Part shown: positions 42,035 to 50,210 of the stretch, piece after piece
How positions within the stretch are numbered: position 1 is the stretch's first letter
How the letters are laid out: each line of letters opens with the position of its first letter
Assembly: GCA_009692615.1 (NCBI GenBank)
Contig: SHYW01000012.1
Span: 1-62,997 of the forward strand
Direction of reading: 5' to 3'
Source: Deltaproteobacteria bacterium
Lineage (GTDB): Bacteria > Desulfobacterota > Binatia > UBA9968
Length of the DNA: 62,997 nucleotides
Notes under the pieces: generated by a model
What the model was told of the DNA's origin: nothing
What the model saw: only the letters and a program-made list of their open reading frames with translations
Databases searched by the model: none
Program-made: the position numbers and the translations under genes

Positions 42035-43014
42035 AATCGTTTTTGCTCATAAGCTCGATTCTATTCGCCGCGGTTTGCCAGCCGGGGGACGTCTCAGGTC
42101 AAGCGAAAATCAAATTTCCCATCAGTATTTCCAGCAAGAGCCTCGGCTATGGGCCGATGTTCGCGGCGGTGAAGCTCGGCTTCATGGAGCGCGAGGGGCT
42201 TGAAGGACAAGTCGTGGTCGTGCGCGGCGCGGACAAATCGTTGTCGGCGTTGATGGGCGGCTCGGTTTTCGTGTCGGCTTCCGGCACCGATGCGCATATC
42301 GCCGCGGTGGAACGCGGCGTCGAGTTGTCGCTGATCGGCGGCACGATCAATGGATTGTCGCAGGTAATCATGGCGCCGAAGCAGTACAAAACGCTCAACG
42401 ATCTGCGCGGCGCGACTATCGGCGCGACCAGCGCGACGGCGGGACTGGGCGTGGCGCTGCGCCGCTATATGAAAGCCAAAGGCTTCGAATTCGGCCGCGA
42501 CTATCACATCCTGGCCACCGGCAGCGCGGGACCGACTCTGGCGGCATTGAACGCCGGTCAGGTGCAAGCGGCGGCTCTCGGCGTGCCACTTAACTTTGTC
42601 GCCGCCGATCAAGGTTTCACCATGATCGGCAGAATTATCGATGTCGTGCCGAGTTATCAGTTCGCAGGTTTCTCGGTGTCGCGCGCGGCGGTGGAAAAGA
42701 ATCGTCCACTGCTGGTGCGTTTCATGAAAGCGATGATCGGCGTGCATCGCTGGTTTTACGACAACAAAGAAGCCGCGGTGGAATTTCTTGCCAAGCAAAT
42801 AGATCTCAAGCCGGACTATGCACGGCGCGGCTGGGAGTATTATATCGAACACATGATTTGGCCCAACGATGCCAGCGTCAATTTGGAAGGGTTGACCACC
42901 TCGCTGCAAATTTATTGGGAGTCGTCGCAGTCGAAAGGGCCATTGCCCAACGCGGCGAAATATGTCGATCCAAGTATTCTCAAAGAGGCGATGAAAGAAT
43001 TAACCCCGCGTTAA
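42031..43014 (+). CDS. ABC-type substrate-binding protein, NMT1/SsuA-like
   Basis: 327 residues; signal peptide MKSFLLISSILFAAVCQPGD ending near VSGQAK. Motifs: ISISSKSLGYGPMFAAVKLG, LSALMGGSVFVSASGTDAHI and TLNDLRGATIGATSATAG. It is a paralogue of 45425-46402 (shared SLGYxP, RYMKAK/RVLRAKGxEYxRDY, WYDNKEAAVEFLAKQxxLKP and RRGWEYY). It overlaps the acyl-CoA ligase by 4 bases. Followed 17 bases later by a Bug-type binding protein, so three different binding-protein families (with 44190) lie side by side. Confidence 0.87.
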   Translation: MKSFLLISSILFAAVCQPGDVSGQAKIKFPISISSKSLGYGPMFAAVKLGFMEREGLEGQVVVVRGADKSLSALMGGSVFVSASGTDAHIAAVERGVELSLIGGTINGLSQVIMAPKQYKTLNDLRGATIGATSATAGLGVALRRYMKAKGFEFGRDYHILATGSAGPTLAALNAGQVQAAALGVPLNFVAADQGFTMIGRIIDVVPSYQFAGFSVSRAAVEKNRPLLVRFMKAMIGVHRWFYDNKEAAVEFLAKQIDLKPDYARRGWEYYIEHMIWPNDASVNLEGLTTSLQIYWESSQSKGPLPNAAKYVDPSILKEAMKELTPR

Positions 43015-43031
43015 GTTCCGGAGGCAAGATT

Positions 43032-44108
43032 ATGACCAGAGCCATACCTTTCATGTTGGGTTTGATCCTGTGCGTTGGAACGCTGCTCGTGGATGCAGCC
43101 GAGAAGCCTTTCTATCAAGGCAAAACGGTGACCTTCTTTATCAACTTCAGCGCCGGCGGGCCGACCGATATCGAAGGGCGCATCGTCGCGCGCCATCTGG
43201 CGCGCTTCATTCCCGGCAGTCCGACCATCGTCGTGCAGAACATGTCCGGCGGCGGCGGCGTGACGGGGATCAATTTTCTCGGTGAACGCGCCAAACCCGA
43301 CGCCTTGACCCTGGGCTACTTTACCGGGCCGTATAATCACCAGATGATGAAGAGCACGACCCTGCGCATCGATTTGATGAAGGTGCCTTATATCGCATCG
43401 GTCGAGGGCGTGACGGTTTGCTACATACGTTCCGATGTCGCGCCGGGAATCAAGAAACCTACCGACATTATCAAAGCAGAACGGTTTCGCGCCGGCGGCT
43501 TGTCCTTCGATAGCAACAAGGACTTGCGCTTTCGCTTGGCCTTCGACGTGCTTGGGGTCAAGTACGATTACGTCACCGGCTACAACAGCAGCAACGATGC
43601 GCGGCTGGCGGTGCAGCGCAATGAGATTCAATACCATGACGAAAATATTCCCGGATACCGCGGTGTGGTCGAGCCGCAGATGGTCAAGACCGGTATGGTG
43701 ACGCCGCTTTATTATCACGACGTGATCTCGCCCGATGGCAACATGCGCAAGAGTCTGGATTATCCCGAACTCAATTCCTTCACTGAAATTTACACCCAGA
43801 TCCACGGCAAGGCGCCGAGTGGGATGAAGTACGAAGCGCTCAAGGCGGCCAACATGGCGAGCCAGAACCTTAACCGTGTGGTGCTCTTGCCGCCGGGCTC
43901 GCCCAGGGAAGCGGTGCTGACCATGCGCCACGCCTTCACGCAGCTCGCCAAGGATGAAGAGTTTATCGCCGAAGCAAAAAAAATCATGCGCTTTCAACCG
44001 CGCTTTGAGATCGGCGAGAATGGTGAGAAGCTGCGCGAAAAAGTTTTGCGCGCGCCGCCCGAATTGATCACCTTCGTGCAAAAGTTTGTCCAAGACGCGA
44101 TGAAGTAA
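43032..44108 (+). CDS. Bug/TctC-family tripartite tricarboxylate-type binding protein
   Basis: 358 residues from the ATG at 43032 (GGAGG upstream). Signal peptide MTRAIPFMLGLILCVGTLLV. FYQGKTVTFFINFSAGGPTD and IVVQNMSGGGGVTGINFL are the defining Bug motifs (ligand-binding Asp in the GGxxD loop). The usual partners TctA and TctB are absent from the window. Homologues bind carboxylates such as tricarboxylates or aromatic acids, which would match the neighbouring acyl-CoA ligase. A second Bug protein is at 56672 on the other strand. Confidence 0.87.
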   Translation: MTRAIPFMLGLILCVGTLLVDAAEKPFYQGKTVTFFINFSAGGPTDIEGRIVARHLARFIPGSPTIVVQNMSGGGGVTGINFLGERAKPDALTLGYFTGPYNHQMMKSTTLRIDLMKVPYIASVEGVTVCYIRSDVAPGIKKPTDIIKAERFRAGGLSFDSNKDLRFRLAFDVLGVKYDYVTGYNSSNDARLAVQRNEIQYHDENIPGYRGVVEPQMVKTGMVTPLYYHDVISPDGNMRKSLDYPELNSFTEIYTQIHGKAPSGMKYEALKAANMASQNLNRVVLLPPGSPREAVLTMRHAFTQLAKDEEFIAEAKKIMRFQPRFEIGENGEKLREKVLRAPPELITFVQKFVQDAMK

Positions 44109-44138
44109 CTGCTGATCAGGCAATAGGCAAAATAAGGA

Positions 44139-44266
44139 ATTTTGGATTTTCGATTTTGGATTTTGGATTTTGGATTGGAGAAAAAGAGCATGGGAAAAAG
44201 ATCTCGGATACGATGGCTGGATTCTGGTTCCGACAATCCAAAATCACAAATCCAAAATCCAAAATG
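44139..44266. repeat. GATTTTGGATTTT inverted repeat reaching into a CDS
   Basis: Repeated GATTTTGGATTTT words on the left face AATCCAAAATCACAAATCC and further ATCCAAAAT words on the right. The right arm is part of the next coding sequence and encodes its N-terminal residues before the signal peptide. Confidence 0.6.
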
Positions 44267-45242
44267 GATTCGGCGTGTCACCCTCATTATCGCATTCGTG
44301 ATCTGTGGGGCTATGGCCACGGCGCAGCAGCCAGCGAAAATCCCGCGGGTAGGAAAACTAATTGGTGCGTCCCTATCCGCTGACTCGGCCCGCACCGAGG
44401 CATTCCGGCAGGGGCTGCGCGAGCTTGGATACGTGGAGGGGAAAAACATTGTCCTTGAGTTGCGATCCGCTGAGGGGAAACTCGATCGCCTCCCCGCGCT
44501 CGCGGCCGAGCTAGTGCGTCTCAAGGTAGACATCATCGTCACGGCTGGTCCGATACCAACCCGTGCCGCCAAGGAAGCGACGACTACAATTCCCATTGTC
44601 ATGACCCGTGATCCGGATCCTGTTGCCCCCGGGTTCGTCGCCAGCCTAGCGCGGCCGGGCGGAAACATCACTGGATTGTCTACTCTCGCCCCGGAGCTAA
44701 GCGGCAAACGGCTGGAGCTTTTGAAGGAGGTTATTCCTAAAGTCTCCCGCGTGGCCGTCTTCGGGACTTCAACCTATCCCGGCAACGCGCAATCGTTAAA
44801 AGAGGTGGAACTCGCCGCAAAGGCGTTCAAGGTACAGCTTCAATACCTGGACGTACTAGATTCCAAGGATATTGAGACCGCATTCCGAGCCGCGAGCAAG
44901 GGGCGAGCTGACGCTGTTCTTTTTATGGTGGCGGGCGGCGTCGCCACTGCGCACCAAACAGAGATTGCCGAACTCACGGTAAAGAGTCGGCTCCCGGTGA
45001 TATATGCAGATAGTCGGTATGTGGACGCCGGTGGCCTAATGTCTTACGCCACGAATGTCTTCGACTTGGACCGGCGCGCCGCTACGTATGTCGACAAGCT
45101 TCTGAAGGGCAGAACGCCTGCTGATCTTCCCGTGGAGCAGCCGATGAAGTTCGAGTTCATCATCAATTTGATAGCGGCAAAACGGATCGGCCTGACGATT
45201 CCGCCGAATGTTCTGGTGCGGGCGGACCGGGTGATTCGATGA
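44190..45242 (+). CDS. ABC_sub_bind (COG2984) family substrate-binding protein
   Basis: 350 residues from the ATG at 44190 (GGAG 10 bases upstream). Residues 1-28, before the hydrophobic RRVTLIIAFVICGAMATAQQ signal, are encoded by the GATTTTGG repeat (LDSGSDNPKSQIQNPKWIR) and are not expected in the family. From RVGKLIGASLSADSARTEAF on, the sequence is normal: ELRSAEGKLDRLPALAAELV, GFVASLARPGGNITGLSTLA, VEQPMKFEFIINLIAAKRIG. The paralogue at 38137 has a clean signal peptide, so a repeat insertion may have displaced the original start. Confidence 0.82.
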   Translation: MGKRSRIRWLDSGSDNPKSQIQNPKWIRRVTLIIAFVICGAMATAQQPAKIPRVGKLIGASLSADSARTEAFRQGLRELGYVEGKNIVLELRSAEGKLDRLPALAAELVRLKVDIIVTAGPIPTRAAKEATTTIPIVMTRDPDPVAPGFVASLARPGGNITGLSTLAPELSGKRLELLKEVIPKVSRVAVFGTSTYPGNAQSLKEVELAAKAFKVQLQYLDVLDSKDIETAFRAASKGRADAVLFMVAGGVATAHQTEIAELTVKSRLPVIYADSRYVDAGGLMSYATNVFDLDRRAATYVDKLLKGRTPADLPVEQPMKFEFIINLIAAKRIGLTIPPNVLVRADRVIR

Positions 45243-45280
45243 AGAAGGCAATAACAAATGGCAGGATAACGGAGCGCGGG

Positions 45281-45371
45281 TTTTCCAACCCGCGATTAAC
45301 TGCGGACAACAATGTCCGCGCGCCAATGTCTGCCCGTTCGGAGGGCCGACACGCACGTCGGCCCCTACAGG
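45281..45371. repeat. Palindromic repeats including a MITE-core fragment
   Basis: GCGCGGGTTTTCCAACCCGC, then CGGACAACAATGTCCG, then the core GTCTGCCCGTTCGGAGGGCC with CGACACGCACGTCGGCCCC shared with 5040-5160 and 31833-31956. They lie inside a frame that is open upstream of the next gene, but that is only an artefact of start choice. Confidence 0.6.
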
Positions 45372-45424
45372 GTCCGACAATCGGAGATCTAAAATGGGTG
45401 GGCTTGATAGGACGAGTTGAACCT

Positions 45425-46402
45425 ATGAGCAACTTATTGCTGACGGTGGTGTTTTTATCGATGCTTTTTTCCAGCGCGTTGGCTCAGGAGAAAAGTAAAT
45501 TTCCTCTCAGCGCGTCGTCGAAGACGCTCGGCTACAGTCCGTTGTGGGTGGCGAGCAAGCTGGGCTTTTTCGAAAAGCAGAGCTTGGACGTGCAACTGGT
45601 TTTGGTTTCGGGAGCGGATAAGTCGACGATGGCACTGGTCGGCGGCTCGGTAAATGTTTCCACCGGCGGCACCGACACGGTGATCGCGGCGGTGGAGCAG
45701 GGCGCGGACCTCGCCAGCATCGGCGGCGTGATCAACGGCCTGACGCATTACATCATGGGCGGCAAGAAATTCAAAAGCTTCGAAGATTTGCGCGGCGCGA
45801 ATATCGGATCATCCGGTCTCACCTCGGGCACGGCGTTCGTTTTACGCCGCGTGCTGCGCGCCAAAGGGATGGAGTATCCGCGCGATTATAGCTTGATCAA
45901 CGTCGGCGGCTCGGCGCAGGCTTTCCTGTCGCTTACCGCGGGCCGCATCGACGCCGCGATCATCGCCGTGCCGCTCAACTACGAAGCGGCGCAGATGGGC
46001 TTTCCGGTGATCGCCAAGGTGGTCGACTTCATCCCGAATTATCAGCTGACGGAAGTAACCGTAAAGCGCAGCTGGGCCGACAAGAACCGCGCTCTGACGG
46101 TGCGTTTCATGAAGGGGTTGATCCAGGCGATGCGTTGGATGTACGACAACAAAGAGCCGGCCATCGAGTTTCTCGCCAAGGAAATGCAGCTCAAGCCGGA
46201 CGCGGCGCGGCGCGGCTGGGAATACTACACGGAAAACAAAATCTGGAATCCCAACGCCGAGTCCAATGTCGAAGGCGTGCGCACGGTGATCCAAATCGCC
46301 GCCGAGCGCGGCCAGTTCAAAAGCGGCGCGCTGCCGGCGCCGGCAAAATATCTCGATCACAGTTTTGTCGAAGAAGCTTTAAAGGAGTTGGGAAAAAGGT
46401 AG
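45425..46402 (+). CDS. ABC-type substrate-binding protein, NMT1/SsuA-like
   Basis: 325 residues from the ATG at 45425. The frame is open back to 45239, but that stretch encodes only repeats and precedes the signal peptide (MSNLLLTVVFLSMLFSSALA). Motifs: ASSKTLGYSPLWVASKLGFF, TMALVGGSVNVSTGGTDTVI and SFEDLRGANIGSSGLTSG. It is the paralogue of 42031-43014 and, like it, has RRGWEYYTENKIW near the end. It abuts an alpha/beta-hydrolase gene, with no gap between stop and start. Confidence 0.87.
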   Translation: MSNLLLTVVFLSMLFSSALAQEKSKFPLSASSKTLGYSPLWVASKLGFFEKQSLDVQLVLVSGADKSTMALVGGSVNVSTGGTDTVIAAVEQGADLASIGGVINGLTHYIMGGKKFKSFEDLRGANIGSSGLTSGTAFVLRRVLRAKGMEYPRDYSLINVGGSAQAFLSLTAGRIDAAIIAVPLNYEAAQMGFPVIAKVVDFIPNYQLTEVTVKRSWADKNRALTVRFMKGLIQAMRWMYDNKEPAIEFLAKEMQLKPDAARRGWEYYTENKIWNPNAESNVEGVRTVIQIAAERGQFKSGALPAPAKYLDHSFVEEALKELGKR

Positions 46403-47380
46403 ATGAAAAAGAAAGCGACCAAGAAAGCCGCAAAACAAACCAAGAGCAATAAAGCCAGAGTCACGAAAGCGAAAACGAGTCATAAGCTTGATGTTCGCAC
46501 GCCCAAGAGCGAAACGAGCTGGGAGCCGCGGCGGCGATATTTTACACACGACGGTTTGAAGCTTCATTATTGGGAGTGGGGCGATCCCAAGGAGGAGACT
46601 TACGTTTTTGTCCACGGCGTGCGTGATCAGGGGCGCAGTTGGGATCATTTCCTCGATGAGTTGATCCGCCGCGGCGTGCCGATCAAGCATGCGGTGGCCC
46701 TCGACCTGCGCGGTCATGGCGACAGCGAGTGGCCAAGCACCAGCCGCGGCTACGCGCATGAAGATTTTCTTACCGATCTCGCCGGACTGGCGAAGCACTT
46801 GGACAAAGAGTCGGTGACTATCATCGGCCACTCCCTGGGCGGCAGCATGTGTTTGCTCTACGCGGGCACGTTCCCGGAAAAGGTCAAGCGCATGGTGCTG
46901 CTCGAATCCCTCGGGCCATTCGCGCGCGCCGACGATGAAGTGCCGAACATCATGGCCGAGCGTTTGAACGGCAGAGACTACGTCGAGATCCCGTTCCCCC
47001 ATGAAACTTTGCAGGCGGCGGCCAAGGCGATCCAGAAAACCTTCCCGCTGATTCCCGACAAGGCGGCGCTCCATATGGCGCAGCATGGGACTAATACCAA
47101 CGGCGGCCGCTTTCGCTGGAAGCATGATCCGATTCTGCGCTATCGGACGACCACGGCGATGTCCGAAGGGCAGATCGAGGCGTTCATCCGGCGGCTGACC
47201 TGTCCGATTCTTTTCGTCTACGGCACAGAGAGCGATTTCATGAAATCCGTGCGCGGCCACCGCGCGCAGATGTTTCCCAACGCCACCATCGTGCCCATCG
47301 AAGGCGCCGGCCATCATATTCCGCACGAGAAGCCGGTGGAGTTGGCGGAAGTAGTGGTGCCGTTCTTGTTGGCAAAGTAG
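46403..47380 (+). CDS. Alpha/beta-hydrolase (epoxide hydrolase/esterase/haloalkane type)
   Basis: 325 residues. A Lys-rich N-terminus of about 35 residues (KKKATKKAAKQTKSNKARV) is followed by the fold: YVFVHGVRDQGRSWDHFLDE (oxyanion), ALDLRGHGDSEWPSTSR, the nucleophile elbow IIGHSLGGS with Ser144, Asp278 (GTESDF) and His304/305 (GAGHH). Unlike the secreted protein at 3229 its triad is complete. No signal peptide. It starts directly after a binding protein (stop then ATG) and is followed by a spacer repeat and a cupin gene. Substrate unknown; carboxylic ester or C-C bond hydrolysis are options. Confidence 0.85.
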   Translation: MKKKATKKAAKQTKSNKARVTKAKTSHKLDVRTPKSETSWEPRRRYFTHDGLKLHYWEWGDPKEETYVFVHGVRDQGRSWDHFLDELIRRGVPIKHAVALDLRGHGDSEWPSTSRGYAHEDFLTDLAGLAKHLDKESVTIIGHSLGGSMCLLYAGTFPEKVKRMVLLESLGPFARADDEVPNIMAERLNGRDYVEIPFPHETLQAAAKAIQKTFPLIPDKAALHMAQHGTNTNGGRFRWKHDPILRYRTTTAMSEGQIEAFIRRLTCPILFVYGTESDFMKSVRGHRAQMFPNATIVPIEGAGHHIPHEKPVELAEVVVPFLLAK

Positions 47381-47390
47381 AAGTGGTGCG

Positions 47391-47482
47391 CCCCTCGCTA
47401 CGCGACCGAAACGGTCGCTACTCGGGGAAACGGTTTTGGATTGTCCGATTCCCCGAGTAGCGCGCCGCGCGTATCGAGGGGT
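47391..47482. repeat. CCCCTCGCTACGCG inverted repeat
   Basis: CCCCTCGCTACGCG with GGTCGCTACTCGGGGAA on the left face TTCCCCGAGTAGCGCG and CGCGTATCGAGGGG on the right around a 20-base AT-richer centre. It fills the spacer between the hydrolase and the cupin gene. Confidence 0.6.
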
Positions 47483-47515
47483 TTCTTGTTTTGAAAAAAA
47501 TGATTGGAGGTTTCC

Positions 47516-47968
47516 ATGTATCTCTCGGCTGAAGCTATCGCCGCCATGACCGGCGAACATCGTGTTCATAAGGTTAATCCCGCGGCGAAGCGTCATGACA
47601 AATCGCTGGGCGACGCGGTTGGATTGAAGAATCTCGGTGTTCACGTCATGACCATCGCCCCCGGCGATCGTTCATCGGAATATCACACCCATCGCTACGA
47701 AGACGAAGCGATCTACGTTTTGTCCGGTCGAGGCACGGCGGTGATCGGTGAGGAATCGTTCAAGATCGGCTCCGGCGATTTTCTTGGTTTCCCCGGCAGC
47801 GGGCCGGCCCATGAAACGATCAACGACGGCAGCGAGCCGTTGGTTTGTCTCGTCATCGGTCAACGTCTGGCGCAAGACGTGGTCGACTATCCGCGCGCCG
47901 GCAAACGGCTGTACCGCAACGGCGCGCAGCGCGACATGGTGGACTATCCGCATATCGTCAAGCGCTGA
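47516..47968 (+). CDS. Cupin-domain protein
   Basis: 150 residues from the ATG at 47516, behind GGAGG. KNLGVHVMTIAPGDRSSEYH and then RYEDEAIYVLSGRGTAVIGE form cupin motif 1 with metal-type His/Glu residues (HTHRYEDEAIY), and GDFLGFPGSGPAHETINDGS is motif 2. Small single-domain cupins act as isomerases, dioxygenases or sensors; the likely metal site is complete. It sits between a hydrolase and a crotonase on the same strand. Confidence 0.8.
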   Translation: MYLSAEAIAAMTGEHRVHKVNPAAKRHDKSLGDAVGLKNLGVHVMTIAPGDRSSEYHTHRYEDEAIYVLSGRGTAVIGEESFKIGSGDFLGFPGSGPAHETINDGSEPLVCLVIGQRLAQDVVDYPRAGKRLYRNGAQRDMVDYPHIVKR

Positions 47969-48059
47969 AATTTTCGGTTAGCTACGCTCGCTAGTTATTT
48001 CTCATTTGTGCTATGAGAAAACTTATTCTCGCAGTAATCGTATTTTTGGAGGAAACCCA

Positions 48060-48878
48060 ATGGCTGAACTGACAACTGTTTTACAAAAGATCGATGAAGA
48101 GACCGGCGTCGCCTGGTTGACGTTTAACCGGCCGGAGAAGAAAAACGCCATGAGCGTGAAGTTCATGGCCGAGTTGATCTCCGTACTCAAGGAGATCGCC
48201 GAGAACGATAAGATCAAATGCGTCGTGACCATGGGCTCGGGGGATTCTTATTCGTCGGGGCTTGACCTCTACGATCTGCGCGAGTCGTGGAAGCGCAAGC
48301 GCGCTTGGGATCAGGCGGGTTCGACTTATGAAATCGTCCGGCTGCTGCGTGCCATGCCGCAGATCACGGTCGCCTGTGTGCGCGGTTGGTGTCTGGGCGG
48401 CGGGCTGGCGCTGATCAACGGCCACGATCTATGTATCGCCGGCGAGTCGGCGAAGTTCGGCATGCCGGAAGTGATCCGCGGCAGCTACGGCGCGGTGGCG
48501 ACTTCGACACTGTTTCATAGCGGGCTGCCGACCAAGAAAGCTTTTTACATTCAACTTACCGGAAGAAACTTGACTGCGGCGCAGGCGGAGCGGGTCGGCT
48601 TGATTTCCGAAGTGGTGCCGGACGATCAGTTGCTGGCCAACGTTGAGCAGTTGTCGAAAGAACTTGGCAGCCGCAACGCGGTAACGCTGGAGAGCGCCAA
48701 GATCGCCGCCTACATGATGAAGGACATGGATTTTGGCATGGCCCTAAAGACCGACGATTTAGTCTCGCACCGCATGCGCTATTACACCAATCCGTTGAGC
48801 GATGTCGAAGGCTACTTGCAGTCGCAAAAGGGTGGCGGCACGGTGAAGTATGCCAAGCCGGAGGATCGGAAAAAATAA
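48060..48878 (+). CDS. Enoyl-CoA hydratase/isomerase (crotonase) family protein
   Basis: 272 residues from the ATG at 48060, behind GGAGG. WLTFNRPEKKNAMSVKFM, GSGDSYSSGLDLYDLRESWK and VRGWCLGGGLALINGHDLCI give the crotonase fold. The first catalytic glutamate position is Ala (GGGLALIN), the second is kept (FGMPEVIRG). It is closer in layout to the lyase/isomerase side of the family (compare 53942) than to the one at 39557. C-terminus ends VKYAKPEDRKK. It is followed by a nitronate monooxygenase gene after a GCAGCATGCTGC palindrome. Confidence 0.83.
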   Translation: MAELTTVLQKIDEETGVAWLTFNRPEKKNAMSVKFMAELISVLKEIAENDKIKCVVTMGSGDSYSSGLDLYDLRESWKRKRAWDQAGSTYEIVRLLRAMPQITVACVRGWCLGGGLALINGHDLCIAGESAKFGMPEVIRGSYGAVATSTLFHSGLPTKKAFYIQLTGRNLTAAQAERVGLISEVVPDDQLLANVEQLSKELGSRNAVTLESAKIAAYMMKDMDFGMALKTDDLVSHRMRYYTNPLSDVEGYLQSQKGGGTVKYAKPEDRKK

Positions 48879-48902
48879 CGTCAACGTGTTCGTGATCGTG
48901 TC

Positions 48903-48923
48903 GGGGCGCAGCATGCTGCGCCG
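48903..48923. repeat. GGGGCGCAGCATGCTGCGCC palindrome, second copy
   Basis: Nearly identical to 39513-39540 (GGGGCGCAGCATGCTGCGCC). It precedes the ribosome binding site of the nitronate monooxygenase gene by about ten bases. Confidence 0.6.
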
Positions 48924-48942
48924 GTCAGAAAAAGGAGGTTCT

Positions 48943-50073
48943 ATGTGGTTACATACGCCATTATGCGATTTGTTGAATATCAAATATCCGATCATCCAAG
49001 CCGGCATGGGCTGGGACAAGGAAGGGTTGACGACGCCGCCGGAGTTGGTGGCCGCGGTGTCGAATGCGGGCGGGCTAGGTTGTATCGGCGGTAGTTCGAT
49101 TCGGCCGGAAGTGATTCGCGAACGGATTCGCGCCGTGCGCCAGCTGACGGACAAACCGTTCGGCGTCGACATCACTTTGCCGAAGATGGAAGACGTGCGC
49201 ATTCCCGATCCCGACGAAGTGCGCAAAGAGATCCAAGAACGGTTTCCCAAGCACGCCAAGTTCAACGACGAGTTGATTCCCAAATTGGGTCTGACTCCGG
49301 TGCCGCCGGATCGCAAAAGCTGGGTGAAAACCCCGGCGGCGACGCGGGAACAGCTGAAGGTGATTCTCGAAGAGAAGGTGCCGATTCTGATCATCGGTCT
49401 GGGCGACACCGCCGAGGTCGTGCCGCTAGCCCATGAACGCGGTATCCTGGTCATGGCGCTGGCTGGTGCGGTGAAGCATGCGCTCAGCCACGCGCGCAAG
49501 GGCGCGGATGTGATTATCGCCCAAGGTTACGAAGCGGGCGGACACACCGGCACGATAGGCAACTTCCCGCTAATTCCACAGATCGTTGACGCGGTACGGC
49601 CCAAACCGGTGGTCGCCGCCGGCGGTATCTCGGATGGCCGCGGTGTGGCTGCGGCACTGGCGCTGGGCGCCATGGGGGTGTGGTGCGGCACGACTTTCTT
49701 GGTGACTCGGGAAGGCGGCATAAATCCGATTTACAAAAAACAAATTCTCAACGGCAGCTCGGAAGATTTCGTGCGCACGGCTTACACCAGCGGCCACTTC
49801 GCGCGCCATTATCGCAGCGAGACGATCAAGGCTTGGATGGCCTCAGGTCTTGACGCGATGCCGACGCCTTACCAAGGAAATGCCATGGACGAAGTGCGGC
49901 GCGCCGCCGAGGCGGCCAATCGCGTCGATGTTCTGCATGTTCCCGGCGGTCAGGTTGCCGGCATGTTGAGCGAGGAGCGCAATAATGTTCCCGCCAAGGA
50001 GATCGTCGATCGCATGGTCAGCGAGGCGGCGCAAATTTTGAACGACCTTCGGTCGCGATTCGTCGGCGCGTAG
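48943..50073 (+). CDS. Nitronate monooxygenase / 2-nitropropane dioxygenase-like FMN protein
   Basis: 376 residues from the ATG at 48943, preceded by AAAGGAGG. TIM-barrel FMN enzyme: YPIIQAGMGWDKEGL, SNAGGLGCIGGSSIRPE, then IIAQGYEAGGHTG with the catalytic-type His, PVVAAGGISDGRGVAAALAL for phosphate binding and MGVWCGTTFLVT. In the family it oxidises propionate-3-nitronate or alkyl nitronates, though several homologues are enoyl-ACP reductases or unassigned. Its presence among CoA enzymes is common in soil genomes. No signal peptide. Confidence 0.87.
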   Translation: MWLHTPLCDLLNIKYPIIQAGMGWDKEGLTTPPELVAAVSNAGGLGCIGGSSIRPEVIRERIRAVRQLTDKPFGVDITLPKMEDVRIPDPDEVRKEIQERFPKHAKFNDELIPKLGLTPVPPDRKSWVKTPAATREQLKVILEEKVPILIIGLGDTAEVVPLAHERGILVMALAGAVKHALSHARKGADVIIAQGYEAGGHTGTIGNFPLIPQIVDAVRPKPVVAAGGISDGRGVAAALALGAMGVWCGTTFLVTREGGINPIYKKQILNGSSEDFVRTAYTSGHFARHYRSETIKAWMASGLDAMPTPYQGNAMDEVRRAAEAANRVDVLHVPGGQVAGMLSEERNNVPAKEIVDRMVSEAAQILNDLRSRFVGA

Positions 50074-50080
50074 GAAGAAG

Positions 50081-50172
50081 AAAATCCCCCTTAGTCCCCC
50101 TTTTTCAAAGGGGGAAACCATTGCGAGCGAAATTGTTCCCCTCTTTTTAAAGAGGGGTTAGGGGAGATTTTT
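50081..50172. repeat. AAATCCCCC...GGGGGATTT inverted repeat
   Basis: AAAATCCCCCTTAGTCCCCC with TTTTTCAAAGGGGGAAA on the left and CCCCTCTTTTTAAAGAGGGG then TTAGGGGAGATTTTTT on the right. Same family as 62561-62648. It begins 8 bases after the nitronate monooxygenase stop and could also function as a terminator. Confidence 0.7.
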
Positions 50173-50210
50173 TCGCCACGGACAGCAATAACTAATTTAA
50201 AGGACAAACG

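Noticed and set aside
43011-44123. 370-codon antisense frame opposite the Bug protein
   Set aside because: Same reason: the sense strand encodes a full Bug protein with signal peptide and motifs.
46379-47644. 421-codon antisense frame opposite the alpha/beta-hydrolase
   Set aside because: The sense strand has the full catalytic triad and fold; the antisense frame is a codon-bias artefact.
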